A stretch of DNA of 39,622 nt from Burkholderiales bacterium (GTDB lineage: Bacteria > Pseudomonadota > Gammaproteobacteria > Burkholderiales > Burkholderiaceae_C), in the NCBI GenBank assembly GCA_947446855.1, contig CANFIH010000016.1, positions 1 to 39,622 of the forward strand. The letters are read 5' to 3'. A model generated the notes under the pieces. It saw nothing but the letters and a program-made list of their open reading frames with translations. It was not told where the DNA came from and ran no database searches. How positions within the stretch are numbered: position 1 is the stretch's first letter; the number at the start of each line of letters is the position of its first letter. Both the position numbers and the translations under genes were made by a program. This document shows, in pieces, positions 10,423 through 18,662 of the stretch.

Positions 10423-10423
10423 C
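10346..10423 (+). repeat. GC-rich palindromic repeat, copy 2 (diverged 3' half)
   Basis: The first 46 bases (10346-10391) are identical to 10265-10310, offset by exactly 81 bases (27 codons). The second half keeps only CTTGGGGCGGCCC-like bases and then supplies the TGA stop of the channel gene at 10420-10422. Confidence 0.75.
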
Positions 10424-10484
10424 TTCGCACGCTCACAGCATCTGCATTCGCCCAACCCGACAAATACCTAAAAGCATCGACCCC

Positions 10485-11732
10485 ATGAACGCATCCACCA
10501 CACCCTCCACCCCCGTCGCTCCGCAGCCCACTGGGGCAAACAGCAAACGTGCCAAGGCACTCAAGGGCGTGTCCCTGGTCGTCCTGCTCGGCCTGGCCTA
10601 TGGCGGCTACGAGTGGTACCTGGGCCGCCACGAAGAGGCCACCGACAACGCCTACGTGCAAGGCAATGTGGTGCAGATCACGCCCCAGGTGGGCGGCACC
10701 GTCACGGCCATCTTTGCCGACGACACCGACTTCGTGAAAGCCGGCCAGCCCCTGGTGCAACTCGACCCCGCAGACGCCAAGGTCGCAATGGACCAGGCCG
10801 AGGCCAATCTGGCCCAGGCCGTGCGCCAGGTGCGCACCCTGTATGCCAACAACACCACCCTGAACGCGCAGATCGCTGTGCGCGAGGCTGACATTGCCCG
10901 CGCCAAGACCGATCTGGCCCGCGCCACCGATGACCTCAACCGTCGCCAGTCCCTGGTAGGCAACGGCGCCGTGTCCAAAGAAGAACTGGGCCACACCCAA
11001 TCGCAGGTAGCCGCGGCACAAAACGCCCTGTCTGCCGCCCAGGCCGGCGTCACCGCAGCGCGTGAGCAACTCAACAGCAACCAGACCCTGACCGAGGGCA
11101 CGCAGATCGCCTCCTACCCCAGCGTGTTGGCCGCTGCCGCCAAAGTACGCGAGGCCTACCTGGCGGTGCACCGCGCCGCCCTGCCCGCCCCGGTGGATGG
11201 CTACGTGGCCAAACGCACGGTACAGCTCGGCCAGCGCGTAGCGGCAGGCGCGCCGTTGATGTCCCTGATCCCGCTCAACCAACTGTGGGTGGATGCCAAC
11301 TTCAAGGAAGTGCAGCTGCGCAATATCCGCATCGGCCAGCCCGTGCTGATGACGGCCGACGTGTACGGCAAAAAGATGGAATACAAGGGCACCGTGGCCG
11401 GACTGGGTGCGGGCACCGGCGCGGCCTTTGCGCTGCTGCCGGCGCAAAACGCCACCGGCAACTGGATCAAGGTGGTGCAGCGGGTGCCGGTGCGCATTGC
11501 CCTGGACGCGCAACAACTCGTCAGCAACCCGCTGCGCGTGGGCTTGTCGATGGAAGCCACCGTGGACATCAGCGACCAGAGCGGCAAGTCGCTGTCTGAA
11601 GCGCCCCATCCCGCATCGGCCGTGCAGACCGGGGTCTACGCCGCCATGGACAAGGGCGCCAGCGACGCGGTACAAAAAATCATCGCCGCCAATGCGGGCC
11701 ATTCCAGCCAAGCCGGCAAGGGCAGCAAGTAA
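10485..11732 (+). CDS. emrA: EmrA-like membrane fusion protein (HlyD family)
   Basis: This is a 415-residue periplasmic adaptor joining the EmrB pump to the outer-membrane channel. A short cytoplasmic N-terminus is followed by a single membrane anchor at about 28-46. Next come a lipoyl half-motif (NAYVQGNVVQITPQVGGTV), a long alpha-helical hairpin (about 105-215, rich in Ala, Gln and Lys), the second lipoyl half (APVDGYVAKRTVQLGQRV) and a beta-barrel domain (about 265-385). DNAYVQG is a hallmark of EmrA-type adaptors. It follows the channel gene by 62 bases and precedes emrB by 8 bases. Confidence 0.93.
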   Translation: MNASTTPSTPVAPQPTGANSKRAKALKGVSLVVLLGLAYGGYEWYLGRHEEATDNAYVQGNVVQITPQVGGTVTAIFADDTDFVKAGQPLVQLDPADAKVAMDQAEANLAQAVRQVRTLYANNTTLNAQIAVREADIARAKTDLARATDDLNRRQSLVGNGAVSKEELGHTQSQVAAAQNALSAAQAGVTAAREQLNSNQTLTEGTQIASYPSVLAAAAKVREAYLAVHRAALPAPVDGYVAKRTVQLGQRVAAGAPLMSLIPLNQLWVDANFKEVQLRNIRIGQPVLMTADVYGKKMEYKGTVAGLGAGTGAAFALLPAQNATGNWIKVVQRVPVRIALDAQQLVSNPLRVGLSMEATVDISDQSGKSLSEAPHPASAVQTGVYAAMDKGASDAVQKIIAANAGHSSQAGKGSK

Positions 11733-11740
11733 GCCAACCC

Positions 11741-13303
11741 ATGTCTGCACCCGCCCATATTGCCCACCCGCCACTGCAAGGTTCGGCCCGCCTGTGGGGC
11801 ACGATTGCGCTCTCGGCGGCCACCTTCATGAACGTGCTGGATTCAAGCATTGCCAACGTCTCGCTGCCGGCCATCGCCGGTGACCTGGGCGTCAGCCCCA
11901 ACCAGGGCACCTGGGTCATCACCAGCTTTGGCGTGGCCAATGCCATTGCCCTGCCACTGACCGGTTGGCTGTCGCAACGCTTCGGCCAGGTTCGCCTGTT
12001 TGTGGCCAGCGTGCTGCTGTTTGTGATCTCCAGCTGGCTGTGCGGCCTGGCGCCCAACATGAACACGCTGATCGCCATGCGCGCACTGCAGGGCTTTGTG
12101 GCCGGACCCATGATGCCGCTGGCCCAAACCCTGCTGCTCTCCAGCTACCCTCCCGCACTAGCGGGCATGGCGATGGCGCTGTGGGCCATGACCACGCTGG
12201 TGGCCCCGGTGATGGGGCCGGTGCTGGGCGGCTGGATTACCGACCACACGCACTGGGGCTGGATTTTCTTTATCAACATTCCGGTAGGCATCGCCGCGGC
12301 CGGCCTCACCTGGACGCTGTTCCACAAGCGCGAAACCCAGATCCGCAAACTCCCTATCGACAGCACTGGGCTGGCCCTGCTGGTGGTGGCCGTGAGTGCA
12401 CTGCAAATCATGCTCGACAAGGGCAAAGAGTTGGACTGGTTCCACTCGCCCGAGGTGACCGCGCTGGCCATGGTGTCGGCCATCGGCTTCGCCTTTCTGA
12501 TCGCATGGGAGCTGACGGACGACCACCCGGTGGTGGAGTTGCGCCTGCTCAAGATTCGTAATTTCTGGACCGGCACCCTGTCCATGACCGTGGCCTACAG
12601 TTTGTTCATGGGCAACCTGGTGCTGCTACCCCTGTGGCTGCAGCAGTTCATGGGCTACACCTCCACGCAGGCCGGCATGCTGATGGCGCCGGTGGGCCTG
12701 TTTGCCATCATCCTCTCGCCGGTGATCGGCAAGAACATCCACCGCCTGGACCCGCGCGCGGTGACCAGCTTTGCGTTTGTGGTGTTCTCGCTGGTGTTGT
12801 GGATGCGCTCCCACTTCAACACCCAGGCCGACTTTGGCACGCTGATGATTCCCACCATCATCCAGGGCATCGCGCTGGCCTGCTTCTTCATCCCGCTCAC
12901 CACCATCACCCTGGGCGGTGTGGCGCCGGCGCAGATTGCCTCGGCCTCGGGCTTGTCGAGCTTTGCGCGGATTGTGGGCGGCTCGTTTGGCACCTCGATT
13001 GCTGTGACCATCTGGCAGGACCGCGCCGCCATGCACCATGCGCAACTGGCCGAACTGGTGAACCGCGGCAGCGTGGCCACCAACGCCGCGCTGGCCAACT
13101 TCTCTGCCGCCGGCATGAGCGCCGAGCAGGGGCTGTCGCAAATCAACCGCATGGTGGACCAGCAAGCCTTCATGCTGGCAGCCAATGATGTGTTCTATGG
13201 CTCGGCGATCATCTTTGTGCTGCTGATACCGCTGGTGTGGTTGTCACACCCACCTAAGAGGGGTGGGCGCGCATCGGCGGATTCGGCGGCTGGCGCGCAT
13301 TAA
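11741..13303 (+). CDS. emrB: EmrB-like multidrug efflux MFS transporter (DHA2 family, 14 helices)
   Basis: This is a 520-residue drug:H+ antiporter of the inner membrane. It has the DHA2 N-terminal signature (TFMNVLDSSIANVSLPAIAG, with Asp in the first helix) and antiporter motif C (APVMGPVLGGWITD). Its length and hydrophobic pattern suit 14 transmembrane helices, the last near 485-505. With EmrA and the outer-membrane lipoprotein it would make a tripartite pump for hydrophobic toxins or uncouplers. The ATG comes 8 bases after the emrA stop, and the gene is last in the marR-channel-emrA-emrB operon. Confidence 0.94.
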   Translation: MSAPAHIAHPPLQGSARLWGTIALSAATFMNVLDSSIANVSLPAIAGDLGVSPNQGTWVITSFGVANAIALPLTGWLSQRFGQVRLFVASVLLFVISSWLCGLAPNMNTLIAMRALQGFVAGPMMPLAQTLLLSSYPPALAGMAMALWAMTTLVAPVMGPVLGGWITDHTHWGWIFFINIPVGIAAAGLTWTLFHKRETQIRKLPIDSTGLALLVVAVSALQIMLDKGKELDWFHSPEVTALAMVSAIGFAFLIAWELTDDHPVVELRLLKIRNFWTGTLSMTVAYSLFMGNLVLLPLWLQQFMGYTSTQAGMLMAPVGLFAIILSPVIGKNIHRLDPRAVTSFAFVVFSLVLWMRSHFNTQADFGTLMIPTIIQGIALACFFIPLTTITLGGVAPAQIASASGLSSFARIVGGSFGTSIAVTIWQDRAAMHHAQLAELVNRGSVATNAALANFSAAGMSAEQGLSQINRMVDQQAFMLAANDVFYGSAIIFVLLIPLVWLSHPPKRGGRASADSAAGAH

Positions 13304-13339
13304 AGCGGCAGTGTAAATAGCACTTCCTCCATTTGCCCC

Positions 13340-13373
13340 CCGGTGCCACACTAGGCGCCGGGCCTCACGGCCC
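13340..13373 (+). terminator. Pair of adjacent hairpins after emrB
   Basis: CCGGTGCC/GGCGCCGG (13340-13347 with 13354-13361, one G-U pair) abuts GGGCC-TCAC-GGCCC (13360-13373). There is no T-run, so if they end transcription they would act as a weak or factor-dependent stop. A TATAAA at 13402-13407 further on could be a -10 box for the next gene, but I find no matching -35 box. Confidence 0.4.
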
Positions 13374-13453
13374 ATTGCGCCAGGGTGAGGACGCAAGACC
13401 CTATAAACTTTTTGCCAATCAGCCGGCCTTCTTGTGTGCACACAGGAGAGGAC

Positions 13454-14012
13454 ATGAAATTCGTATGGCCGGTCTTGTTGGTGGTGTTTCGGGCGCTGTA
13501 CTTCAGCTATTCACTCTGGTATTTGCTGTTCCCGCTGGTGGCTCTCTGGTTTGTCGCCACTCTGGCGCGAGACCCGATGTTCCAGCTGCGCGAGGCCCTG
13601 CAAAAGCTGCAACTGCAGCTGCACTACCAGGCGCAAATCGATTTGCCAAGCGGGCGCGTCAAGGGCGCCGAAGCCCTGGCCCGCTGGCCGCATCCGGTCA
13701 GCGGCATGGTGCCTCCGTCGGTGTTTATTCCAGTGGCCGAAGAGCCCGTCTGCTCACCACCTGGCTGGTGGGCGAGTGCATGCGCGAGTGCGCGCGCTGG
13801 CGGCAGCTGGGCCTGGCACCATCGAGCTGGCCCACAACCTGCGGCTGTCGGTGGTGGCCAAAGGCATTGAAGACCCCGAAGCCGCCGACTGGCTGCGCGG
13901 GCGTGGCTGCGACATTGGCCAGGGCATTTGCATTGCAGGCACCCTGCCCGCCGACGCCTTTATCGCCCTGGCGCAGCAGCTGGGCACGGGCCAACCCAAG
14001 GAGAGCGCATGA
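13454..14012 (+). pseudogene. Decayed EAL-domain (cyclic-di-GMP phosphodiesterase) gene
   Basis: A good ribosome site (AGGAGAGG, 13444-13451) and ATG lead into two hydrophobic segments (about residues 3-38) and then the start of an EAL domain (LHYQAQIDLPSG, GAEALARW, FIPVAEE). At about 13742-13747 the frame breaks. EAL sequence continues in another frame (RLLTTWLVGECMRECARWRQ, from 13747). At about 13820 it jumps again, to IELAHNLRLSVVAKGIEDPE in a third frame, ending at 14012. The middle of the domain, including the DDFGTG loop, is missing between the last two pieces. The product therefore cannot be an active phosphodiesterase. The end overlaps the metallophosphoesterase start in an ATGA. 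Confidence 0.85.
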
Positions 14013-14965
14013 AGATCATCCACTTTAGCGACACCCACATCGGCCGCGATAACAGCCCACAGCGCCTGCAAATGCTGCTGGACGACATCGCCAGCCTGGG
14101 CGACCCGGCCGGGCACCTCATCATCCACAACGGGGACTTGAATGACTGCGGTTGCCTGGACGCCATGCAGCAAAGCCGCGCCCTGCTCGACCCGATGGCG
14201 GACAAGGGCTGGCGCCTGATGCTGTGCCCCGGTAACCACGATTGCGGCGACGCCCTGCATGGGGATCCGCAATGCGCCGCACAGTTTCGCGACCATTTCA
14301 GCAGCTATATCTTTGGCAAGCAGCCCAAACAGTTTCCGGTGCTGACACTCACCGAAGACTGCGCGCCGATCGGCCTGGACTCCAATGCGGCCGAGATGGG
14401 TTTCTGGGAACGCTGGGCCGCCGAGGGCTTTTTGGGCAGCAACCAAATCGCCGCACTTAACACCCTGCTGGACACGCCGGCGGTGCGCCAGCGCAAGGTC
14501 GTCGTCTACCTGCACCACCACCCCTTCTTTGACGCCTTTGCCGTGCGCGCCGATGTCGGCGACGGCGGCTATTTCTCGCACCTGTTCGGCTGGAACACCC
14601 GGCGCTTGCGCCGCCTCAAAGACGCCTACAGCCTGATGCAATGCCTGCGCGACCGCGTCGACATCCTGCTCTTTGGCCACCAGCATTTCGGTCTGGACTA
14701 CAGCGCCGAAGGCCAGCGCTACGGCATCCCGCTGGCACTGGATGGCAGCTCCAGCACGGCCACGCAGATGGACACGGACCGGATTCGGTACCGGGTGGTG
14801 GATAGCGTGACAGGGAAAGTGAAGACGCGGTTTGTGGGGCTGCCGCAAAAAAGGACACCTTCTTGTGAAAGTGTCCTCGCTGAGTCGCCGTTGATCGGCT
14901 GCTTTCTGCCAGTGGCTTGGTTCTATGGCTTTGCGGCCTTTTCCTTCTTCATTTTTTCAATGTAG
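14009..14965 (+). CDS. Calcineurin-like metallophosphoesterase
   Basis: This 318-residue frame carries the full metallophosphoesterase motif set: FSDTHIGRD (D8, H10), HNGDLND (D43), GNHDCG (N76, H77), HHHPF (H169-H171) and GHQHF (H223, H225). This is the CpdA-like cyclic-nucleotide phosphodiesterase branch, though the substrate is not evident. The catalytic core ends near residue 279. The remaining 39 residues are encoded by the terminator of the opposing gene (14847-14877) and then by the antisense of that gene's last codons, so they are probably not ancestral. It starts inside the last codons of the EAL remnant (ATGA overlap), suggesting the two were once coupled. Confidence 0.85.
   Translation: MKIIHFSDTHIGRDNSPQRLQMLLDDIASLGDPAGHLIIHNGDLNDCGCLDAMQQSRALLDPMADKGWRLMLCPGNHDCGDALHGDPQCAAQFRDHFSSYIFGKQPKQFPVLTLTEDCAPIGLDSNAAEMGFWERWAAEGFLGSNQIAALNTLLDTPAVRQRKVVVYLHHHPFFDAFAVRADVGDGGYFSHLFGWNTRRLRRLKDAYSLMQCLRDRVDILLFGHQHFGLDYSAEGQRYGIPLALDGSSSTATQMDTDRIRYRVVDSVTGKVKTRFVGLPQKRTPSCESVLAESPLIGCFLPVAWFYGFAAFSFFIFSM
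14847..14877 (-). terminator. Rho-independent terminator of the helix-hairpin-helix gene
   Basis: On the minus strand an 11-base-pair stem (AGGACACTTTC/GAAGGTGTCCT, one G-U pair) with an ACAA loop is followed by six T. It lies 46 bases after the stop of the minus-strand gene and inside the plus-strand metallophosphoesterase frame. Confidence 0.88.
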
Positions 14966-15360
14966 GCAAGATTTTCTTCAGTGGTCTTGAAGGGCAGCTT
15001 GGCTTCGACCAGTGGTTTGATGGCATAGAAGGCAGGCTCTGCAATGACCTTATTGGTGACCAGCCAAACCTTGCTGCCGTAGGGACGGTTGGCAATGATC
15101 TTGTCTGCATCTGCATCGGTGATGCCGGGCAGCTTCATCAGGGCCGCCTTGTTGGCCGTATTGATATCCACCAGCTTGACCTTGGCTTTGGACTTGCTGT
15201 TCGCAACGGGTTTGACAGGCGCCGGCTTTTTGACTGCAGCAGGCGTGCGCTCAGTCACCTCAGGAGCCTTGTCAGTTACTGGACCGGTGGCCCTGGCCAG
15301 ATTCGCCCCTAGCAGGAGCGCAACCGTTGCCAACGTAATAGAAAGTTGTTTCACTGTCAT
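14923..15360 (-). CDS. Exported helix-hairpin-helix (ComEA-like) protein
   Basis: This is a 145-residue secreted protein with a signal peptide ending near ARATG (about residue 24), a Lys/Pro/Val-rich linker (about 30-60), and a helix-hairpin-helix segment (VDINTANKAALMKLPGITDA, about 63-95). Such domains in ComEA and competence-like proteins bind DNA without sequence specificity. The C-terminal part (about 95-145) is lysine-rich. It lies downstream of the surface cytochrome gene on the same strand. That gene's terminator ends only 12 bases before this ATG, so its leader must contain the terminator or start inside it. A role in electron transfer is unproven. Confidence 0.8.
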   Translation of the reverse strand: MTVKQLSITLATVALLLGANLARATGPVTDKAPEVTERTPAAVKKPAPVKPVANSKSKAKVKLVDINTANKAALMKLPGITDADADKIIANRPYGSKVWLVTNKVIAEPAFYAIKPLVEAKLPFKTTEENLAYIEKMKKEKAAKP

Positions 15361-15372
15361 AAATCATTCCAT

Positions 15373-15410
15373 AAAAAAACAACCCGAAAACGTCACCGTG
15401 TTCGGGTTGT
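15373..15410 (-). terminator. Rho-independent terminator between mtrC and the helix-hairpin-helix gene
   Basis: On the minus strand the 10-base-pair stem ACAACCCGAA/TTCGGGTTGT (arms 15401-15410 and 15379-15388) is followed by a run of T at 15379-15373. The run ends 12 bases before the next ATG, leaving room only for its ribosome site (GGAA). Confidence 0.88.
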
Positions 15411-15423
15411 CTAGAGTCTACAG

Positions 15424-15451
15424 GGCAAGGTGCAGCGAACTGTACCTTGCC
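15424..15451 (-). other. Long hairpin in the 3' region of mtrC
   Basis: The arms GGCAAGGTGCAG and CTGTACCTTGCC pair over 12 positions (one G-U) around a CGAA loop (TTCG on the minus strand). There is no T-run. It may protect the 3' end of the cytochrome mRNA or act together with the terminator after it. Confidence 0.6.
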
Positions 15452-15473
15452 ATCCGGATCACACCGCGCAACG

Positions 15474-18400
15474 CTACTTGGCGTGCACCACTGCAGCGTC
15501 CTGGTCGCGGCCCATGCCGTGGCAGATCAGGCAGGTTTCCTTGTTGACCAGCTTACCTGCGTACGTTCCGGTTGACGGGAACGTTGTGTCGCTGTCCTGG
15601 CGTTTACCGTAGAAGACACCACCGTATTGGTTGAAGTGCAACTTGGCAGTGCTGCTGTCATGGCAAGCAAAGCAGGCGGCCGTGATAGGTGACTCAACCA
15701 AGGTCAATTGGTCAGCCTCCATCTTCACGCCATTGGTACCAGCGATGGAAAGGTAACCCGAGGTGACCGATGCATCCGTTCCATCCTTGTAGCCTGTCGT
15801 AACAACTGCATTTGCAGAGTTGGTGTACTTGGGAACCACGGCGCCAGCTGACGTGAAGCCAAAAAGGTTGCCGTAATTGGCAGTGGTCGAGATGTACATC
15901 AAATTGCCAGTGGCCGGATCACGTGCATACACTTTGGGTGTGTCCGTAGCCGAGTAGGTACCGGTTGCAGAAGTGCTCCACAGCAGCGTAGGCAACAGAG
16001 TCGATCCGCTGGCACCAAAGTTCACCGCATTGGGCACGTGGCAATTGTCGCAACGCTTCAGAATGCCGGGGTAAACCACAGCCGCCGCATTGAAACCACC
16101 GGCAACACCAGGCGCCTGGTCACGGTGCCAGCTGAATGGAATCGTGCGCTTGCCTGTGCTGTAGGCTGTGCCTGCACCACCAGAACCCGTGCCAGGATCA
16201 CCCAACACGGCAATGGTTGTCAGCTTGGCAGCAGCAACAGACGCTGGATCGGTACCGGCATGAATGCCGTGGATGAACGTGCTGGCATTGGCCGACCAAC
16301 CACCGCTGGTGCGACTGGTGTTGTGGCAGATGGCACATGCGGTCGGGTCGTTACGGGCACCGCCGTGGAATTCAACCGCAGTTCCCAGCTGTTCGTGGCA
16401 GGAATCGCACTTGGCGTTTTCCACCGCGACACGGCGAGCCGTGTAGCCGGATGCAACCAGTTTCTGCAGATTGGTCTTGATTACCAAGCCCTTGCTCACG
16501 GTGCCGTTGGTCGGGTTGTACTTGGCGGTCAGCGTTGCGGTATCACCGGAGGTGAATGCCACTTGCGTGAATGTACCGATCATGGCGCCAGTCACCATCT
16601 TGGCAGAACTCGGGATCTTGATGGGTGACGGATTCACGCAATAGCCGGTTGCAGTAGTGGCCTTTTGTGTACAGGTTCCAGTTACCGGTTGACCAACCGT
16701 ATCGCCGGTCAGCGTCGCGGTCCAGTAACCACTGGCGTCAGGGCCGGTCAGCGTACCAGCCTTGGGAGAACCACTTGCAACCAACAGGTTGGTCAAGCTG
16801 ACAGAAACCGAGGTGTTGAAGTCAGCAGGTGCTGCAATACCATCTTGCGGCACAGCGAAAGCAGCATAGAAGGTCGGGCCACTGGTAAAGCCGGTGATGG
16901 CCTGGAAGGTTGGCGATGTCTGAACAACCGTTGCACCCGAGGAAACCGTCGTCGTTGGAGTATTGAACGCAGTCACCGGAGCACCATCCTTGATGATACG
17001 GAAGGTAATGCTTGGCACACCCGAGGTGACCGCCACACTCTTGATTTCATAAGAGATCGTCGAGATACCGGTAATGGGCACGGGGTTGTTAGCCGTCGGC
17101 ACTTCAGCACGGTGGGCGACGTCAATCGGAGCAGCAGCGCCAGCACTGCTGACAGCGTGGCAAGATGCACAAGTGGTGTCGTCCGTTGCGGCTCCACCCG
17201 TGTGAGCAGTCAGGCCTGCAGGCACGGAGGCAGCAAAGCTCACGGCGTCATGGCAAGCACCGCAAGCCAAGCGATTCGGCTTGTTCTTCCAGTTGTTGCC
17301 ATCCACAGTCTTGGTAGCCTGGTTGATGTCTGTCTTGTCGGAACCGTTGTGGCACTTGGTGCAATTACGTGGGTCTTGAATCCACTCGTCTTTTTCAAAC
17401 TGCAGACCAACACCGGAGCTATTGGGAATGAAGTTGTATCCGCTCAGCGACAGCTTGTCACCCATGTGAATCTTGTGGACGAAGTTGGGGAAATTGCCCA
17501 CTGCACGACCATCTACAACGGAAGTCGTGTTCTGGGTAGTTCCATTCAGCACCAATGCACTTGCGCGGGTGGCTTCACCACTCATGCCGTACTTGATCTG
17601 GTCCGTGTGGCAAGTCACGCAGAGGTTTGGATCTTTGCGCGAACCGCCGTGTGCCAGGCCCTTGCCGTTGTGGCAGGAGGCACACGACGAGATGTCCACA
17701 ATATTGCGGGTCGCAGTGACGGCGCCGCCATCTGGGCGGAAGTCGTACAGCTTGTTCGCAGCAATGGCAATGTTGGTGCCAGGAATCACCTGTGTAGCAT
17801 TGGGTACGTTGGTACCCGTACCAGGCGCGGCGCCGCTGATGATGATGCCGACACGGTGTGTCAGGCTGGCGTCATAGCTGACGTCGCCCAAATCCGCCTT
17901 CAGCTTCAGTCCATCCGCCGAGTTAGGCAAACTGTCGACAATGCTGGCCGCCAGCTTGATGTCGCGTGCGAAGGTGTACTTGTAGGTACCGTCGCCGTTG
18001 TCAACCAGGGTACCTTCCTTGTCGGTAGTGGGGTAAGTGCCGCACCACTTCTTATCCGGCGTGCACGACTCCGTGGCGGCAATGGTGCCACCAGCCTGTG
18101 CAACCGTGGAAGGTTTGGTCACCAGGTAGCTCACCCACTTGCTAGGCAAATTGGGCGTCGCACCGGGCACCAGTTTGGCGAGTGTAAAGCTCAGGTTGGT
18201 CAGGCCGGCCATCGTTGCGGTAGCTGCTTGGGACTTATTGCCCAAACCCACTATGGCGTTGCCGTCGGCATCGGTCACAGCAAAGCTGACGACCGGAGGA
18301 CTGTTGATGGTCACGCCTGTGACCGTCACCTGAGGCTGCAGTGCCCTCCAGGCAGACGCAGACGCGGAGGTCGGAGTCGCCGAGTTGGCTGCAACCGTCT

Positions 18401-18533
18401 GTTTGTTGGACACATTGATGGGGACCGTAACGGTGGAACTGCTTCCATTCACGCCGTCACTGCCGCCGCCGCAGCCGAACAACGCTGATGAAATCAGCGC
18501 CGTCAGGCCAAGCCGAATAAGCGTACGCTTCAT
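15474..18533 (-). CDS. mtrC: Outer-membrane decaheme cytochrome c lipoprotein, OmcA/MtrC family
   Basis: This surface electron-transfer cytochrome has 1019 residues, much longer than Shewanella MtrC. A lipoprotein signal ends LFGC (C21), then a Gly/Ser/Thr-rich stretch. Ten CXXCH sites lie at 284, 305, 391, 424 and 455, then at 709, 733, 828, 954 and 1001: two pentaheme blocks separated by Thr/Val-rich, probably beta-barrel regions (about 60-270 and 480-700). This is the four-domain plan of OmcA/MtrC. Each beta region has a close cysteine pair (C157-C164, C621-C632) that could form a disulfide. The ATG at 18533 has GAGG upstream; a longer reading to 18626 would spoil the lipoprotein signal. 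It should pass electrons from the MtrA-MtrB conduit to external metal oxides or other acceptors. Confidence 0.93.
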   Translation of the reverse strand: MKRTLIRLGLTALISSALFGCGGGSDGVNGSSSTVTVPINVSNKQTVAANSATPTSASASAWRALQPQVTVTGVTINSPPVVSFAVTDADGNAIVGLGNKSQAATATMAGLTNLSFTLAKLVPGATPNLPSKWVSYLVTKPSTVAQAGGTIAATESCTPDKKWCGTYPTTDKEGTLVDNGDGTYKYTFARDIKLAASIVDSLPNSADGLKLKADLGDVSYDASLTHRVGIIISGAAPGTGTNVPNATQVIPGTNIAIAANKLYDFRPDGGAVTATRNIVDISSCASCHNGKGLAHGGSRKDPNLCVTCHTDQIKYGMSGEATRASALVLNGTTQNTTSVVDGRAVGNFPNFVHKIHMGDKLSLSGYNFIPNSSGVGLQFEKDEWIQDPRNCTKCHNGSDKTDINQATKTVDGNNWKNKPNRLACGACHDAVSFAASVPAGLTAHTGGAATDDTTCASCHAVSSAGAAAPIDVAHRAEVPTANNPVPITGISTISYEIKSVAVTSGVPSITFRIIKDGAPVTAFNTPTTTVSSGATVVQTSPTFQAITGFTSGPTFYAAFAVPQDGIAAPADFNTSVSVSLTNLLVASGSPKAGTLTGPDASGYWTATLTGDTVGQPVTGTCTQKATTATGYCVNPSPIKIPSSAKMVTGAMIGTFTQVAFTSGDTATLTAKYNPTNGTVSKGLVIKTNLQKLVASGYTARRVAVENAKCDSCHEQLGTAVEFHGGARNDPTACAICHNTSRTSGGWSANASTFIHGIHAGTDPASVAAAKLTTIAVLGDPGTGSGGAGTAYSTGKRTIPFSWHRDQAPGVAGGFNAAAVVYPGILKRCDNCHVPNAVNFGASGSTLLPTLLWSTSATGTYSATDTPKVYARDPATGNLMYISTTANYGNLFGFTSAGAVVPKYTNSANAVVTTGYKDGTDASVTSGYLSIAGTNGVKMEADQLTLVESPITAACFACHDSSTAKLHFNQYGGVFYGKRQDSDTTFPSTGTYAGKLVNKETCLICHGMGRDQDAAVVHAK

Positions 18534-18662
18534 TTGATTACCTCGCATAAAAAAATTGCACTGCAAACCTGAGAGAGACACTGAACCTGTGAGCACATTC
18601 CCCAACTTCGTTCTGGCCATAAACAAACCCTGGTCGTTCTGCCACCTACCCCACCTGATGGA

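Noticed and set aside
13454..14012. Intact short EAL or membrane protein
   Set aside because: No single frame contains the domain; conserved blocks lie in three frames and the middle is missing.
16665..18488. Open frame of 607 codons on the plus strand opposite mtrC
   Set aside because: The heme motifs, lipoprotein signal and ribosome site all belong to the minus strand; the opposite reading has no recognisable domain.
18534..18626. Longer N-terminus for MtrC
   Set aside because: It would bury the lipoprotein signal inside the protein; the ATG at 18533 has GAGG before it and gives a normal signal with LFGC.
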